Positions 22,901 through 34,700 of a stretch of DNA of 64,000 bases are shown in pieces. The position numbers and the translations under genes were made by a program. This DNA is from Motacilla alba alba (Eukaryota > Chordata > Aves > Passeriformes > Motacillidae). How positions within the stretch are numbered: the first letter of the stretch is position 1; the number at the start of each line of letters is the position of its first letter. Location of the stretch: the NCBI RefSeq assembly GCF_015832195.1, contig NC_052028.1, forward strand, positions 7,235,501-7,299,500. Reading direction: 5' to 3'. Below the pieces are notes generated by a model, which had not been told where the DNA came from, did no database searches, and saw nothing but the letters and a program-made list of their open reading frames with translations.

Positions 22901-25900
22901 ATGTACAAGAGAAATTTTTACTTGCCTGTTGCGCTTCTGTGTTTGCATTTGAGAGGAAATCACGTTACAAATGCTAAGATTGTGTTCTTTTCTGCAGAGT
23001 TGGCTATGCAGGTGACAACTTTGTTCGCTACACAGGAGATACAATTTCAATGGCACAGACCCAGCGTAAGTGGGCTTTGGGGTTGGGGTTTTTGAAGGAA
23101 ATTGACTTAAAATACTTAACAATGCTGCTTTCTTGCAAAAGAGGAGTAAGTAAATCTTTATAAATTGAGGCTTTATTTGAAATTGCTTCAGAATTAAAGG
23201 ATGTAATTTGAATGTGTGTCAGTTTTAGAGTAAGTATTGAGTGGAACCTCTTGTGTACGCAGTGTTTGCCTGGGAGGCTTACGACAAGGGCTCTGAAGTT
23301 CATCTGCAAGCAGACCCCACCAAATTAGAACTCCTCTATAAATCTTTCAAAGTGAAAAAAGAAGATTTCAAGGCACAGCAGAAAGAAAGCATCCTAGAGA
23401 AGGTAATAGGCATTTATTATTATTAGGGTTTATTTAATAGGAATTCTGTTGAGTTTGAAGTCTGGGTCTTGGGGAACAAGATTACTAATCCTATGTGAGA
23501 GGGCATCAGCTGTTCTCAGCAGCTTAGACTTAAAATATTTTTATATTTATACATATGATTCATCAACTGATGAATTTTATTTAGTATAGGGACCTTTGAA
23601 GGTCTGCTGTTATTTACATTATTGGGAGCTCTTCCCTAAACTGTCAGAATTTCTCCACTGAAGAAATTAGAATTCCTTTCTGACTCAAATTTTGGGTACA
23701 GTCTTTTAGATAAATACTTATTTTATATTTTGCAACTGGTGTCTTGGACAGCTGAAAAAGAATAATCCATTTAGATTTTAACCATGTCAACATTCAGGTT
23801 TGGAGGGGGGCAGGAAGTTTTACTCTGGTTCTACCCAAGCTGGTCTTTGACTTGGTCTCTAAAGATTTTCTGCTTTGAGTGAGGAATATCACTGTTGTCA
23901 TTCTCCAAGCATAAAACCAAACAAACAGCACAACAACAAACCATGTGCACACCAAAACCCCACTAAACTAAACACCACAGTGGCCATAGGAGATGATGTA
24001 TTTCTGTCTTAACTCTTCACTAAAGATTAAACTATCTTTGTCCACTTTTGTGCCTTCTTGACAAGGTACCAAAGCTGCTGTTTTTTAAATGTTTGTTTAA
24101 CTGTATAAAAGGTGGGTTTTTCCAAAACTATTATGTGTCATTTCTATTTGCATTTAGTATGGAGGACAAGAACATTTAGATGCCCCCCCAGCTGAACTGC
24201 TGTTAGCTCAAACAGAAGATTATGTGGAGTATTCTAGGCATGGAACAGTCATCAAAGGACAGGAGAAAGCTATTGCTTGTTCTAAGTATGAAGAGGATGT
24301 GAAGATCAACAACCATACAGTAAGTCCTAGGTTGTGTTTAGAACATGTTTAAATTAAATACCATCCCATTGGAGATACATTACGATACAGTACAATATAA
24401 TTATTGCACCAAATACATTCCTCCTGGCTTAATGTGACACTCTCCCTTTTCTGCTAAGGAGAAACTTCAAATTGTCATAGTTGTGATGTGAACTTGAGGA
24501 GTTGCATGGCAATCTTAAACTAAAGGAGAAGTCACTCTATTCCCCTTCCACTTTGAATATAAGTTGACCACATCCTGTTGTGATTCTCTTTTTTGACAGT
24601 GTACCTGTAAGGTTCATGTAAAATAGCAGAAGTATTTCTCTTAGATTCCTTTTGCACTGTTTGATTAACTTGCTTACCAGGACATCAGCTCAGGAGTACA
24701 TTTAGCCTGCCTCTTACAGGAGTAACTGTGTGGTGTGTTCTCTTGCAGTGCATTTGGGGTTCATACTGGAAAGAGGGAAAGTGGGGTTACAAGTGCTGTC
24801 ATTCCTTTGTCAAGTACTCCTACTGTACAGGAGAAGCTGGGAAGGAAATTGCTGTAAGTATTCTCTTGTTTATTCATGTGGAAAGAGCAAAAAAAGCATT
24901 CGTATTCTTACTTAAGGTTTAGACTGTTTTGCTTTTTGAGGGAGGCTGGTTTTTTAGTGATTTGTGGGATTTTTTTTTGTCCTTCCCCTTTCAGATATGG
25001 TCAGTAACAAAGTATCCTTGTTCTTGTCTGTTGTATAGAATGCAGAGGCAAGTTTAATGGAGGAGCAGCCTCAAGAGGAAGAACACATGACAAAACCCAA
25101 AACGCTCATGGAGGTAGGATGTTTCCCTTTCTCAGGAAGACAGATACTTCTCCTCAACATTTTATCTACTAACTTCTGTAGAGTCCTAATCAGCCTGAAA
25201 ATTACTAGACTGCATTATTAGAGCATTAACATCTCAGTTTAAAACTAGGCGCTCAAGTAGGATTTATAGAAGTTTGGATTTAGTAGTTTGGGCATTATTA
25301 ATGTTGGCAAGTTGAATCTTAAGAGTAACTTGTTTCCCACCTTACAGATCCACCAAGAGAAACAGAAAGAGAAGAAAAAGAAGAAGCACAAGAAGAGCTC
25401 GAATTCTGACAGTGAGGGTGAAGAGAAAAAGAAGCAAGAAAAACTAAAAAAGGTGCACTATAATCTTCAGTGGCTTTGTGGCAAAAGGAACATGACATTT
25501 TACAGCATCAGTTTTATGAAGCCCATCATGTAGTTCTTGGTGATATACCATGGGGTAGTTTGATGCTAATTTTGAGCTAAATTAAATTTTAAATGCTGTA
25601 AGATGTTCTAAAGTCCATCCCCTATTCCTCAGGCAAACCTTCAATAACTATTTAGTTTTGAATACTTAATTTAGATGACTTAGAACATTTCATGTTTAGG
25701 CACCTACTACACCTGTAGGTCTATAAGAGATGTGCAGGACACAATGATTTGTGTATTGAAGAAAAATGGAGAGATCAAAGGCAGTGTTAAATCTTAACTT
25801 AGCACTTTGTATCCCAGGCTTGGCCCAGGCTCACAGCTGATGTAATGAATCCATGCCCTGTGCCATCCCCAGCTGAGCAGCAGTGTGCTCCCGTGGCCAC

Positions 25901-26583
25901 AGCAGCCTGCCTCCACTGCTCTCAGAGGAAACCTGTTAAACTGTGCTTAATTAAAGCAGGGTACAAATGCAACTTCTTTTCCAACAGTAGTAGTTTGAGG
26001 AATGAGATAGCACATAGCATTTAAAAATTAAAACCCAAAACATACAACAAAAAATAATGAACAATTCATTTGTGCTTCCTAGATCACTATTATATTTTAG
26101 GTAAATCCTCACTATTATATTTTAGGTAAATCCTGTGAGTTTCTTACTTGAAGTTGACTTTTGGAAAGAGATTACAGTGTCTTGTTTACTAAATAGCATT
26201 TTACCGTAATTTTATGTTAAACACCAGAAGATGAGCATTAAGTGAAATGTGCTGTGGGTGAGCCAGACAGATGTGCATTGCTTATCCCACCCTTGTGCTT
26301 GCTCCTTGCCTGTCATACAAGAATCTAAGACAAACCTTCATTGTTGGGTTTTTTTGTCTACATTTCACTGCAGAATTTTTGATTCCTTTTGCTCTCATTT
26401 CAGGCTCTGAATGCTGAAGAGGCTCGACTTCTCCACATCAAAGAAATCATGCAGCTAGATGAGAGGAAGAGACCATACAACAGCCAGTATGAAGCCAGGG
26501 AGCCAACAGAAGAGGAGATGGAGGCTTACAGAATGAAAAGGCAGAGACCTGATGACCCCATGGCCTCTTTCCTTGGGCAGTAG
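16959..26583 (+). CDS. SLU7: Pre-mRNA splicing factor SLU7, 15 coding exons, 580 aa
   Basis: SLU7 acts in the spliceosome at the second catalytic step, helping choose the 3' splice site together with PRP18. Coding exons are 16959-17122, 17733-17886, 18106-18186, 18729-18893, 19039-19104, 20560-20607, 21102-21233, 21516-21613, 22998-23065, 23263-23402, 24158-24319, 24749-24853, 25039-25113, 25348-25452 and 26404-26583. All phases agree and give 581 codons including the stop (human is 586 aa). A C-x2-C-x4-H-x4-C zinc knuckle lies at residues 118-131 ([14 protein letters not shown]). The SLU7 core is nearly identical to human (for example [20 protein letters not shown] and [20 protein letters not shown]). 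An acidic stretch [12 protein letters not shown] and a Lys-rich nuclear-localisation-like region (residues 487-521) follow, and the C-terminus ends [10 protein letters not shown]. The 5' UTR exon ends at 16551 (CAG then GTAAAC). The protein differs from human mainly at the first 15 residues and in exon 13 (25039-25113). Confidence 0.97.
18106..18186 (+). CDS. SLU7: SLU7 zinc-knuckle exon
   Basis: An 81-nt exon in phase 0 on both sides encodes [20 protein letters not shown] and on to KKKDCME. It holds all four zinc ligands (C118, C121, H126, C131). In human the knuckle helps retain SLU7 in the nucleus. Skipping this exon would keep the frame but remove the knuckle. Intron 2 just upstream is locally GC-rich. 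Confidence 0.93.
19557..19660 (+). repeat. Perfect 13-bp tandem repeat, 8 copies, in a SLU7 intron
   Basis: Eight perfect copies of GGTTTAAGATAAA (104 bp) sit between the SLU7 exons ending at 19104 and starting at 20560. The lack of any mismatch suggests recent expansion and likely length polymorphism. It is not telomeric (TTAGGG). Confidence 0.95.
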
Positions 26584-29500
26584 TCTCAGGAGGCATCATT
26601 CCAGTACATTAGACTTTTCCCACAGTTGTTTACAACTCTCTAGACACTCGATTCCCTTGCACATGTCTAAAATGGCAGAAGCCTTTCTGTGCTCTGAAGA
26701 AATTTGTGAAAGCTTCTTTCAGCAGACATGAGCAGTCTAGTACTTACTGGAATTTTGTAAATGAGTGTGCATGTATACAAATACAGGCACATATACACAC
26801 ACACATGTGTAATATATGCATAGATAAAATACATAAACCTGCCCTGTAAGATCTTGAAGGAGATCTGACTGAAATCCTAAGTTTATTTGGCCAACTAGTA
26901 TGTATAGATATACATATTTGGCTAACTAATACATAAAGTTGTGATACTGACTAGTCAGAAGAAATGGTCAGCAGGTGTCAATATAGAACAAAAATTGTTG
27001 AGAAAAATTGACACAACTACTACTAGAGCTTCTTACTTGTAAATCCTGTATCATGACTGGAAAAGAATACATAGGTTTTCAATTACTTTGCAGCAAGTAC
27101 TTTGGAAATGTAAAAGTTAATTGCTTTATTCTGGTTAAATCAATATAAAGATCTTAAGTGCTGTCTAGCCTTTTAAATGAAAGGGTTAGGTGAAGCTGAC
27201 TGTAGTAGTTTTTAAATTCCAGTTGTTTATTCAAATACATTTCCACAGAAATTTCAGTTGTAAAGATCTGAGTTCTTGGGTTTCCTTTTGATAACAGTGT
27301 CCTGTTACATGGTGTGACACCAAGTGTCAGGCTCTAATCCCATGTGAGAACCTGAAGCAGCATCTGCTTTGGTTTGGCAATGTTAGTCCTTAAACTGGGA
27401 GTTTTCCCCTTTGAACTAATTTAAAGTTGAAGAACTGGGTGAAAAACTGCACAGCATGACTTTAGAGTTGGAAGGCTTGGGAATTACTTCTGTTGAGGCT
27501 TAAACTGTTTTTTCCAAGAAAAAACTGCTCTTTTGCACAAATAATTACATACAACACATACCTGTGACTGTCTGTGTGATTTCACAGACACCGAGGACTG
27601 AATGTTTTGATTTGGCACATGTAGCTAATGATAGCAATTCTGCACTGGTTTGCAATTTGTTCTGTATTAATATGATAAGTTGTTGTCATCTTATTGCAGA
27701 AGTTCCATACTGTTGTCTCCTTATTGCAAAAGTTTCAGACCTTCTTGCTGTTTTCTCATGGGCAGCTCTGCAGAGCACTGACTCCAGTTCCCTTCTCACC
27801 CAGCCAACCTGCTCTTTTGTAGCTCTCTTCTTCTCCCTGGTCACATCTGTGGCCTGTTAAAGTCAGGCCTGTTCCTAGTCTTTAGTAATTGACCCAGCTG
27901 TGACTCCTTAGGGGTGAGATTACTTTCTACTCTGTCTGTATTTTCTTATATGCTATCCCCCCGCAATATGTGATGCTCTGATTGGTGATCAGAATTTTGA
28001 GTATTTACTGTGTGTCTGATCCTTTGCCACTTGAGGTTGTGCCAGTGTGCCCTGCAACTGCTGTTGGCTTGGTCAGTGCCAAGTTCAGTTTTAGGGAAGA
28101 GGAGCTGTCAGCAGGGCTCCTTGAGCTATTTACATACCTTTCTCAAAGCTGCAGTTAAATTTTTTTTAGATTAAAGTCTGAAAGACTTTATAAAGGAGGT
28201 AATTCAGAAATAACACAGGAAACAACACAAAGGAAATGTCAAGGCTAATTTTGTGGATTCACTGCACGGAAACTTTAATACATCGAGTCTTGACTGAATT
28301 TATGTGAAGTCATTGGTTATGGATTAAAATTCAGTCCAAATTTAGGATACTTAGATTTCACCAGTGAGTCAATCCCAAGCACTTGGGGCAATAGTTGATC
28401 CTTGCCACATCTTTTACTGTAAAGGAAGAGAGCTCCTTTAAAGGGTTGTCAGGTTATTTATTTTAACCTTGAGAGGACAGTGTGTTACCCTGAGACTTGT
28501 TCTTAAACAGCTGCAACACTTATCTGATGATTTAAAAAAACCTCATGCATGCATTTCCAGCTGGAATACTCCAGTCAGATGGATAAACATTTGTCAGAAT
28601 AAATGGCAGGAAATGTGAAGCAATGCTGATCCACTCAGAACCTTCCAGGAATAAACAGACCTGTCTGGTTTTCATCACGAATATGAAACAGAATTTCTCC
28701 TCTTTGGGAGTTTATTCTGGGTGCAGCATTTCATGCATAGAACTGTGTAAGATTATTTCTTGGATCATGAGGTTTTTTGTACTTGCCCCAGTTACTATAC
28801 AGGCTTTTCCAAGAACGTGAAAGGAGTATGGTCAGAATTTAAAGATAGCATTTTGCTCTTCACCTGCCCAGGAGTAATTATGCATTGGGCTGTCCACTGA
28901 ACGTAATAAAAGCAGTAAAATAAAGCAGTCCTGCTTTGAAGCAAATGTTTCATGCTAATAATTTTTATGATAATCAACATAAATCAGCAAGGGGTTTTTA
29001 TGTGGAAAAAAGTTTCTAATATAAAATGATAAATACTTACTTTTAGATCGTCAACAACCTTTCCATGGGTTGGGAAACAAATAAAAATACTTTTTTTTGA
29101 GGTGAGTTTTGTGACAATCTGAGAGCCTGTAAAACATAAAGGTTTGACCCAAGGGTTTGTCAGACTTCTATAAAGTTAATAGAAGCCTTTGTACTGGTCA
29201 CACCAGGCTGTACATTTATTGCTACAGTTGAATTTTCTGGTATCTGAAAACATAAGCCCTTTTTACAGGCCCATTTGTAGAAGACTCAAGAATTAATTAC
29301 TTTTCACCATACATTGCAGAAACCCAAGCATTTGCAATTTTAAGTTGCTGACGCTGTCAAAACTGTCCTGAGGAATGCCCAGTATCTGTTCTCCAAGCTG
29401 CCCTGTTGATGTCTCCAGTCCAGAATCCTGATTTCTGATAGGATTCCTTGGCTTGTGCCAGGAATGGTTGTTCTCCCCTGCTGGGCTTGCTGCTCACGAT

Positions 29501-29900
29501 GGCACATGGCCCCCACTGCTGAGGGATTCATGCCTCCTGGTCCTTCCAGCCTAAGATCAGACACACAGTTGATATTTCTGCCCAGTCCAGGCGTAGTGTG
29601 GTTGTTCTTGTGGCAGGTGTGCAGTTTGCTCCTCTCTCTGCCTCCCTCTCCCTTCGCCTCTCCCTGCTCCAGGAGAGCATTTGTAGATGCTCCAAGGCAA
29701 TTGAATTGTAAGATCATGAGTAATACCTGTTGTGCTCGTGGTGTTTGCTGCTTTAGCTGCCTCCAGTGCTGCTGGGAGGCCTCAGCAGGAGTTAACCACT
29801 AAAAGAAGTGTCTCCCTTTCAGGAGTGTTTGGCAGCCCTTGCCAGGTAAATGGCTGTTGGTTCCACTGCCTCCCACGTACACTTTGGTCACTCTTTGATG
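26584..29900 (+). other. SLU7 3' UTR and downstream non-coding sequence
   Basis: After the SLU7 stop there is no AATAAA for about 2 kb. The first ones lie at 28598-28603 and near 28648 and 28904. A variant such as AATATA near 27147 (in CAATATAAAG) could serve instead, so the true 3' end is unresolved. No coding exon is seen. Confidence 0.45.
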
Positions 29901-29913
29901 GTTTTGAATACCT

Positions 29914-29945
29914 TGGGGTGGGGGTGGGGGGGTTAATTTGGGGGG
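29914..29945 (+). other. G-rich run with quadruplex-forming pattern
   Basis: Four G-runs of at least four occur in about 32 bases (GGGG-T-GGGGG-T-GGGGGGG, then TTAATTT, then GGGGGG). This meets the common G-quadruplex pattern on the plus strand. No gene adjoins it. Confidence 0.6.
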
Positions 29946-30833
29946 TAATTGGCACAAATCAAAATCCTGTACTTTCAAGTTTTTTGTAGATAAGCTGAAA
30001 AAGTGATTTCTGATACGATTTGAAGCAATTCTTGCTTAACTGATTGATTTGTCAAACTGTGTGTGATGGGACAATGCCAAAAAGCAGTTCCAGCAGATCT
30101 TGGCTGACAAGGTTCTCTCATGCTTCTACTTGTGCAAAATTTTGAGTTTTCAGTTCCAATCTTACGAGAATTCCCAACAAACCCTTGACTGCAATAAGTT
30201 GATTAACTGGAGGCTCTGTAAGCAGCATCTGTTCCTTGGGAAGCTCAGTTAATATTTCTGCCACGTGGCATTTCCCAGCAAGGGCTGAACAGCCCCACAG
30301 ATCCAACAGAGGCAGCAACAGAGTCAAGCTCAGAAGTGCATGGATGTGAGTGACTATGGGATGTCTCAGTCCCTCCCTGCCCTTCCTTTGGCACCAGCTG
30401 CTCTCCTTTCCCCCAGGCAGATCCCCAGCACAGAGGAGACATCTCAATCCCTGGTAAGCAGCATGGGCTGTGGAATTGCTTTGGTGCATTTCAGAGCTGC
30501 CTCGGGGGGTTTGGGGGGGCTCAGTAGGATCTCTTCTACCACACCAATGGAATTTGAGCTTATTCCTGCTCTGCTCAGGTCTCTTGGGCTTAAGAATCTG
30601 CCACCATAACCCGAAGTGACCCTGCCAATGCCCACAAAGCTGGCCTGGGGCACAGTTATCTAACACGGGAAATCTGCTCTGGTCGATGGAGCAGGGAACT
30701 GGAAATAAACAACTTGCTCCCTTTTGCCTTTAACTTACTGCATGAAAGTGGGTGAACAGCTGTGTAGCCCCAAAATGTCCATTGAGGAGCTTTCCTCAGC
30801 TCTGTGTCTGAGAAGCATTGAGTTCATAGCACC

Positions 30834-30878
30834 TTATATATATAAATATATATATATATAAATATATATATATATATT
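30834..30878. repeat. (TA)n microsatellite
   Basis: An uninterrupted or near-uninterrupted TA array with two ATAAATA interruptions. Confidence 0.9.
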
Positions 30879-31616
30879 GCAAGTAATTTTGCCTAAATTA
30901 TATAAAACAATGGGAAATGGGAAAAGGAATTTGCACATATTAAATAAAAAGGAAACCTCTTCCAGGTTTGTAAGTCAATTGTCATCATTAGACGAAACTA
31001 ATAGAATTTCACATGGTCTATCTGGGAAAATTGCTTATTTTAATGTATATAAAATCAAATTTGAAAAGCAGAGATCAGTTGTAGCATCTTGTATATCCCC
31101 TCATAGGACTTTCAGAACTGACACCTTGTGTGCTTCCTGTTTTCTATTAATAACTTCTTGCAACTTTACCACATGAAAAGCATCTTGAAATTTGTTCCTG
31201 AGGTTTTTTCTATAGTGAAAACTCTTGCAAAAGTTGTTTGGAAATTTCCATTGTGCATGGCTTACAGGATAAGGTTCTTATTAGCAGGAATGTTTCCTAG
31301 AAAGGAAAATATGTGCTTCCTAAAATATTAAGTGTAAAATGGGTTTGATATCATTCTGTCATCCCAAAGCTTTCCGAAGTTCAAAGGAACTCCAGAATTT
31401 AAATGATTAACTGGCATTTCCAGACTCCTGGCCAAACTAACTCTTATCACATCTGAATGTTCTGTTATTAATGAGCCAGGTTTGCTTGGAGCCTCTGAGA
31501 CCCTTTTTACTGTTTGATTACTAGAATAATATTGCTTTTACTTGTGAAAATATGTGCTCAAGTTGTATTGGGAGACAGCCGGATTTTTTTTTCTTTTTTT
31601 CAAAAGCTACATTGGT

Positions 31617-31765
31617 AGAATCACAGGATGGTTTGGGTTGGAATGGACCTTAAAGATCCCTAGCTTCAGCCAGCCTGCCCTGAGCAGAGACACCTCCCAC
31701 TAGACCAGGTTGCTCCAAGCTTTGTCCAGCCTTGGCCTCCAACACTTCCAGGAAGGAGGAGTCCC
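31617..31765 (-). mobile_element. CR1 LINE 3' end, minus orientation
   Basis: This starts AGAATCACAGGATGGTTTGG, then GGACCTTAAAGATCCC, CACTAGACCAGGTTGCTCC and AACACTTCCAGGAAGG, the reverse complement of the classic CR1 3' terminus. It is 5'-truncated at about 31765. Confidence 0.88.
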
Positions 31766-34700
31766 TGCCCAGAGTCCACATTGCAGAGACATACATCAGA
31801 TCCTGCTGGGTCTGCACATTTAAAAGCTCCACTGCAGAAAACAAAAGCACACAAGAAAGAAATACCTGTTGTCAGTCGTTCTCCTAAATTAGTCTGTTGT
31901 CAAAAGCCAGACCTTCGTGTTCTGTATCTCTGCTGTCCCCTGGTAATTTTTGCTTTAAGCCCTCCCCCACTGCTGGGTTGTGGTTTCACTGCTGTACCTT
32001 GGTTTGTCTGGGACCATGGCAGAGCTGCCCTGCACTGGATCTGGAACTTCATCGTGTAATGCTCCTTTTTCTTTGACATCTAATGACCACAGGGTTTATT
32101 TAGCCTCCTGTAACAAAGCCCCATTGTGCTGGAGTGTTGTGAGGGAAAGCAAAGAATAGCTGCTGCCTTGCTGTGTAACTGCAGTGCAGCCTGCCAGGAG
32201 CCCCCCTTGGATTTATTTCTCCAAGTGCAGAGGAGAGCAGCATATACTTGATGACAAAAGCAGGCAGCAGCTGGCACTGCTGCTCCTCAGCTGGACCCTT
32301 GCCCCAGGGGAGCCATCATGTCCCTCTCTTACTTCTCTGGCATTTTACAGCGTTTAAAGAAACAAAACATCACCCTTCCTATGGGAGCTGTTTATTTACA
32401 CGTTGTACTGCTCTTTTAATACCTGTCTGCAAATGAAAGTCCTGAACACATTTTTTAATGTAGTGACAAGTGGTGTTTAAATTCTGCTTTTATAAATACC
32501 TGGAAAAATGAGAGCACCCAGCTTCTGAGGAATGACACATTCTCTGAGCAAAATGCCCTGATTCTTTTTTGAAGGCTCTCTCTTTTAAAGAGAAGAGTTT
32601 TGCCATTAATCTGTGTGGAATCATTATCAGACTGAGTGCAGATTTCTGGTAAATCTCTGTTTGATGGTAGAGTGCTGGACACACACCTGTGCTCCAGGTA
32701 CACACCTCTGCAGGGAGCTCAGGGATCCCAGGCTGGAGGGACAGGCCCTGATGCTTTTTATGTTTCATGTCCACACTCCTTTTCATACTGAAGGAAGCTC
32801 AGCAGCATTCTCCTCTCTCTTCTCTCTCCTTTCTCCTGACATTGATTCAGAATTCATCCAATTCCTCTGATAAGACTTTCAGCTCAATAAACCACCAGGA
32901 AACTAAATAAAAACCCCAATCAGCTTCAGCCAGATCAGCAAACTGAACCAGCTCAGCAGAGTTCAAGTTCTAGAGCTGCAGCAGGCTGGTGTGGAGGAAG
33001 GGGGGGGAGAAGGGATGAAGGCAATTCTCCCCTTCCAGCAGCAGCTTGGACTCATTTCCATTGAAATGGCTCGAGCAGATTCTGTTCTGAGGCCCAGGGA
33101 TCGCTGGTGATCTGTAAGCCATACACAATAAAGTTCAGCTGCTTTGAGAAAAAAATATAAAACTGTGAAATTAATTAAAACCACTTTTCCAGGCTGGCAC
33201 AGCCCCTTGAACCAGAAAGGGAAAATGTTCCAGTGCTCTGTGACAGGATATTCTCTGAAGGTTTTCCTGTGGGTTCGAAGAGCCCAGACACTGCTGGTAT
33301 AGTATTTAAATGTGCTCATAACCTGGTTTCACATGGAAAAACAAAATTTGGTGAGCTAAATATTTGTTTACTTTTCTAATGAGGCTTCCAGATATTGTTT
33401 GATTGTTCCCACCTAAAAAATCTACCCTTACATATTTCACCAGGGACAAATAATGTAACCTTGCTCAGTCAAAACTCCTAGTGAAGATTTACTTGTCTAA
33501 AAGAAGCCATATCAATGTAAGGTTTTGCAAACGTGCTTTCCCCAGCACACAGCTGCTTCCTCCTGCTCCATGCTGCAGCCAAAAACCTGTTCCTTGCAAC
33601 TGCTTATAGTGCTGAGAATTGGGAAGCCAGCCTTGGAAGAAGCATGAGGAGAGGAAACTCCCCTAAGCTGCTTTGGCTGCAGAACATTTTGTATGAAACC
33701 AGGGACTGAAGGAACACGGGGACCTGTCTTTGATCCATGGAACATCAGGATGACTTAGAACAATAGTAGTGACTTTGTCAACCTTTCTTCAATAAACCAT
33801 TGCAAATTAACTAGATAATAGGCAGTGTAAAAAATAGTTGGTTATGTACGGTTATAAGGTATTGCAGAAGGATTAAGTCCTGTAGGAATTATTGGATTCT
33901 AGTGAAAAAATAATGAATTTGTGTCAGTAATGACACTGCCTTAGTCCTCTGTCCTGGTGTGGTCACTAGGTAGGGCAGCCCCATCTGTGAAGAGTGGGGT
34001 TGATGAGATCTCTCAGGGATATTATTTTGTCCATTAGGCTGCTGTTACTTGGATGGTTTTGGTAGCTAAACCCCAGGATTTTTATTTTTCCTTGATATCA
34101 GTGCTGACCTAGTTCTGCAGTGAGTAACTGCACAGCCATCTGTATCCCAGCTGATGCCAAGGAATGAAAATATCCCTGAAAGGTAACAGCCCTCTGGCTG
34201 AGGGGAGTTTAGGGGCAGCATTTGCTATTTGTGTTGCTTCTCCTTTGGACTGCGCCTTTCAGCACCTGGGAAAAAAGGCTGGGAAGGCAGAACAGCCCTG
34301 AAGGGCTCAGGGGGTTTGGCCAGGCTGCCCACAGGTCCTCACTGGGGTTTGCTTTATCCTGCCTTATGGGGTTCAGCCAGTAGTGGTTTGGTGTATTCGG
34401 GACCCTTCAAGAGGAGAGTCAGTCACAGCCATGAGAAATTATTTTAATGTTGAGTTTCTCTGCTGTCCCTCCTGCCTGAACATATTTCTGTGGTGTTGGC
34501 ACTGTCCACTGGCAGTAAAGGGGCAGTGGCAGAACATGGGGTGCCAGTGAAGGGGAAGCAGACATCAGCCCTGCTTGTGCTGAGCATTGATGGCTGCAGG
34601 TTTTATCCAGAATTGCAAGTTCCCGCTTTCAGGAGCTGCACATGAGTGCAGGACACATCCCAGCGCAGTGCAGATTAGGCAGCAAACCTGTAAAGTAGCA

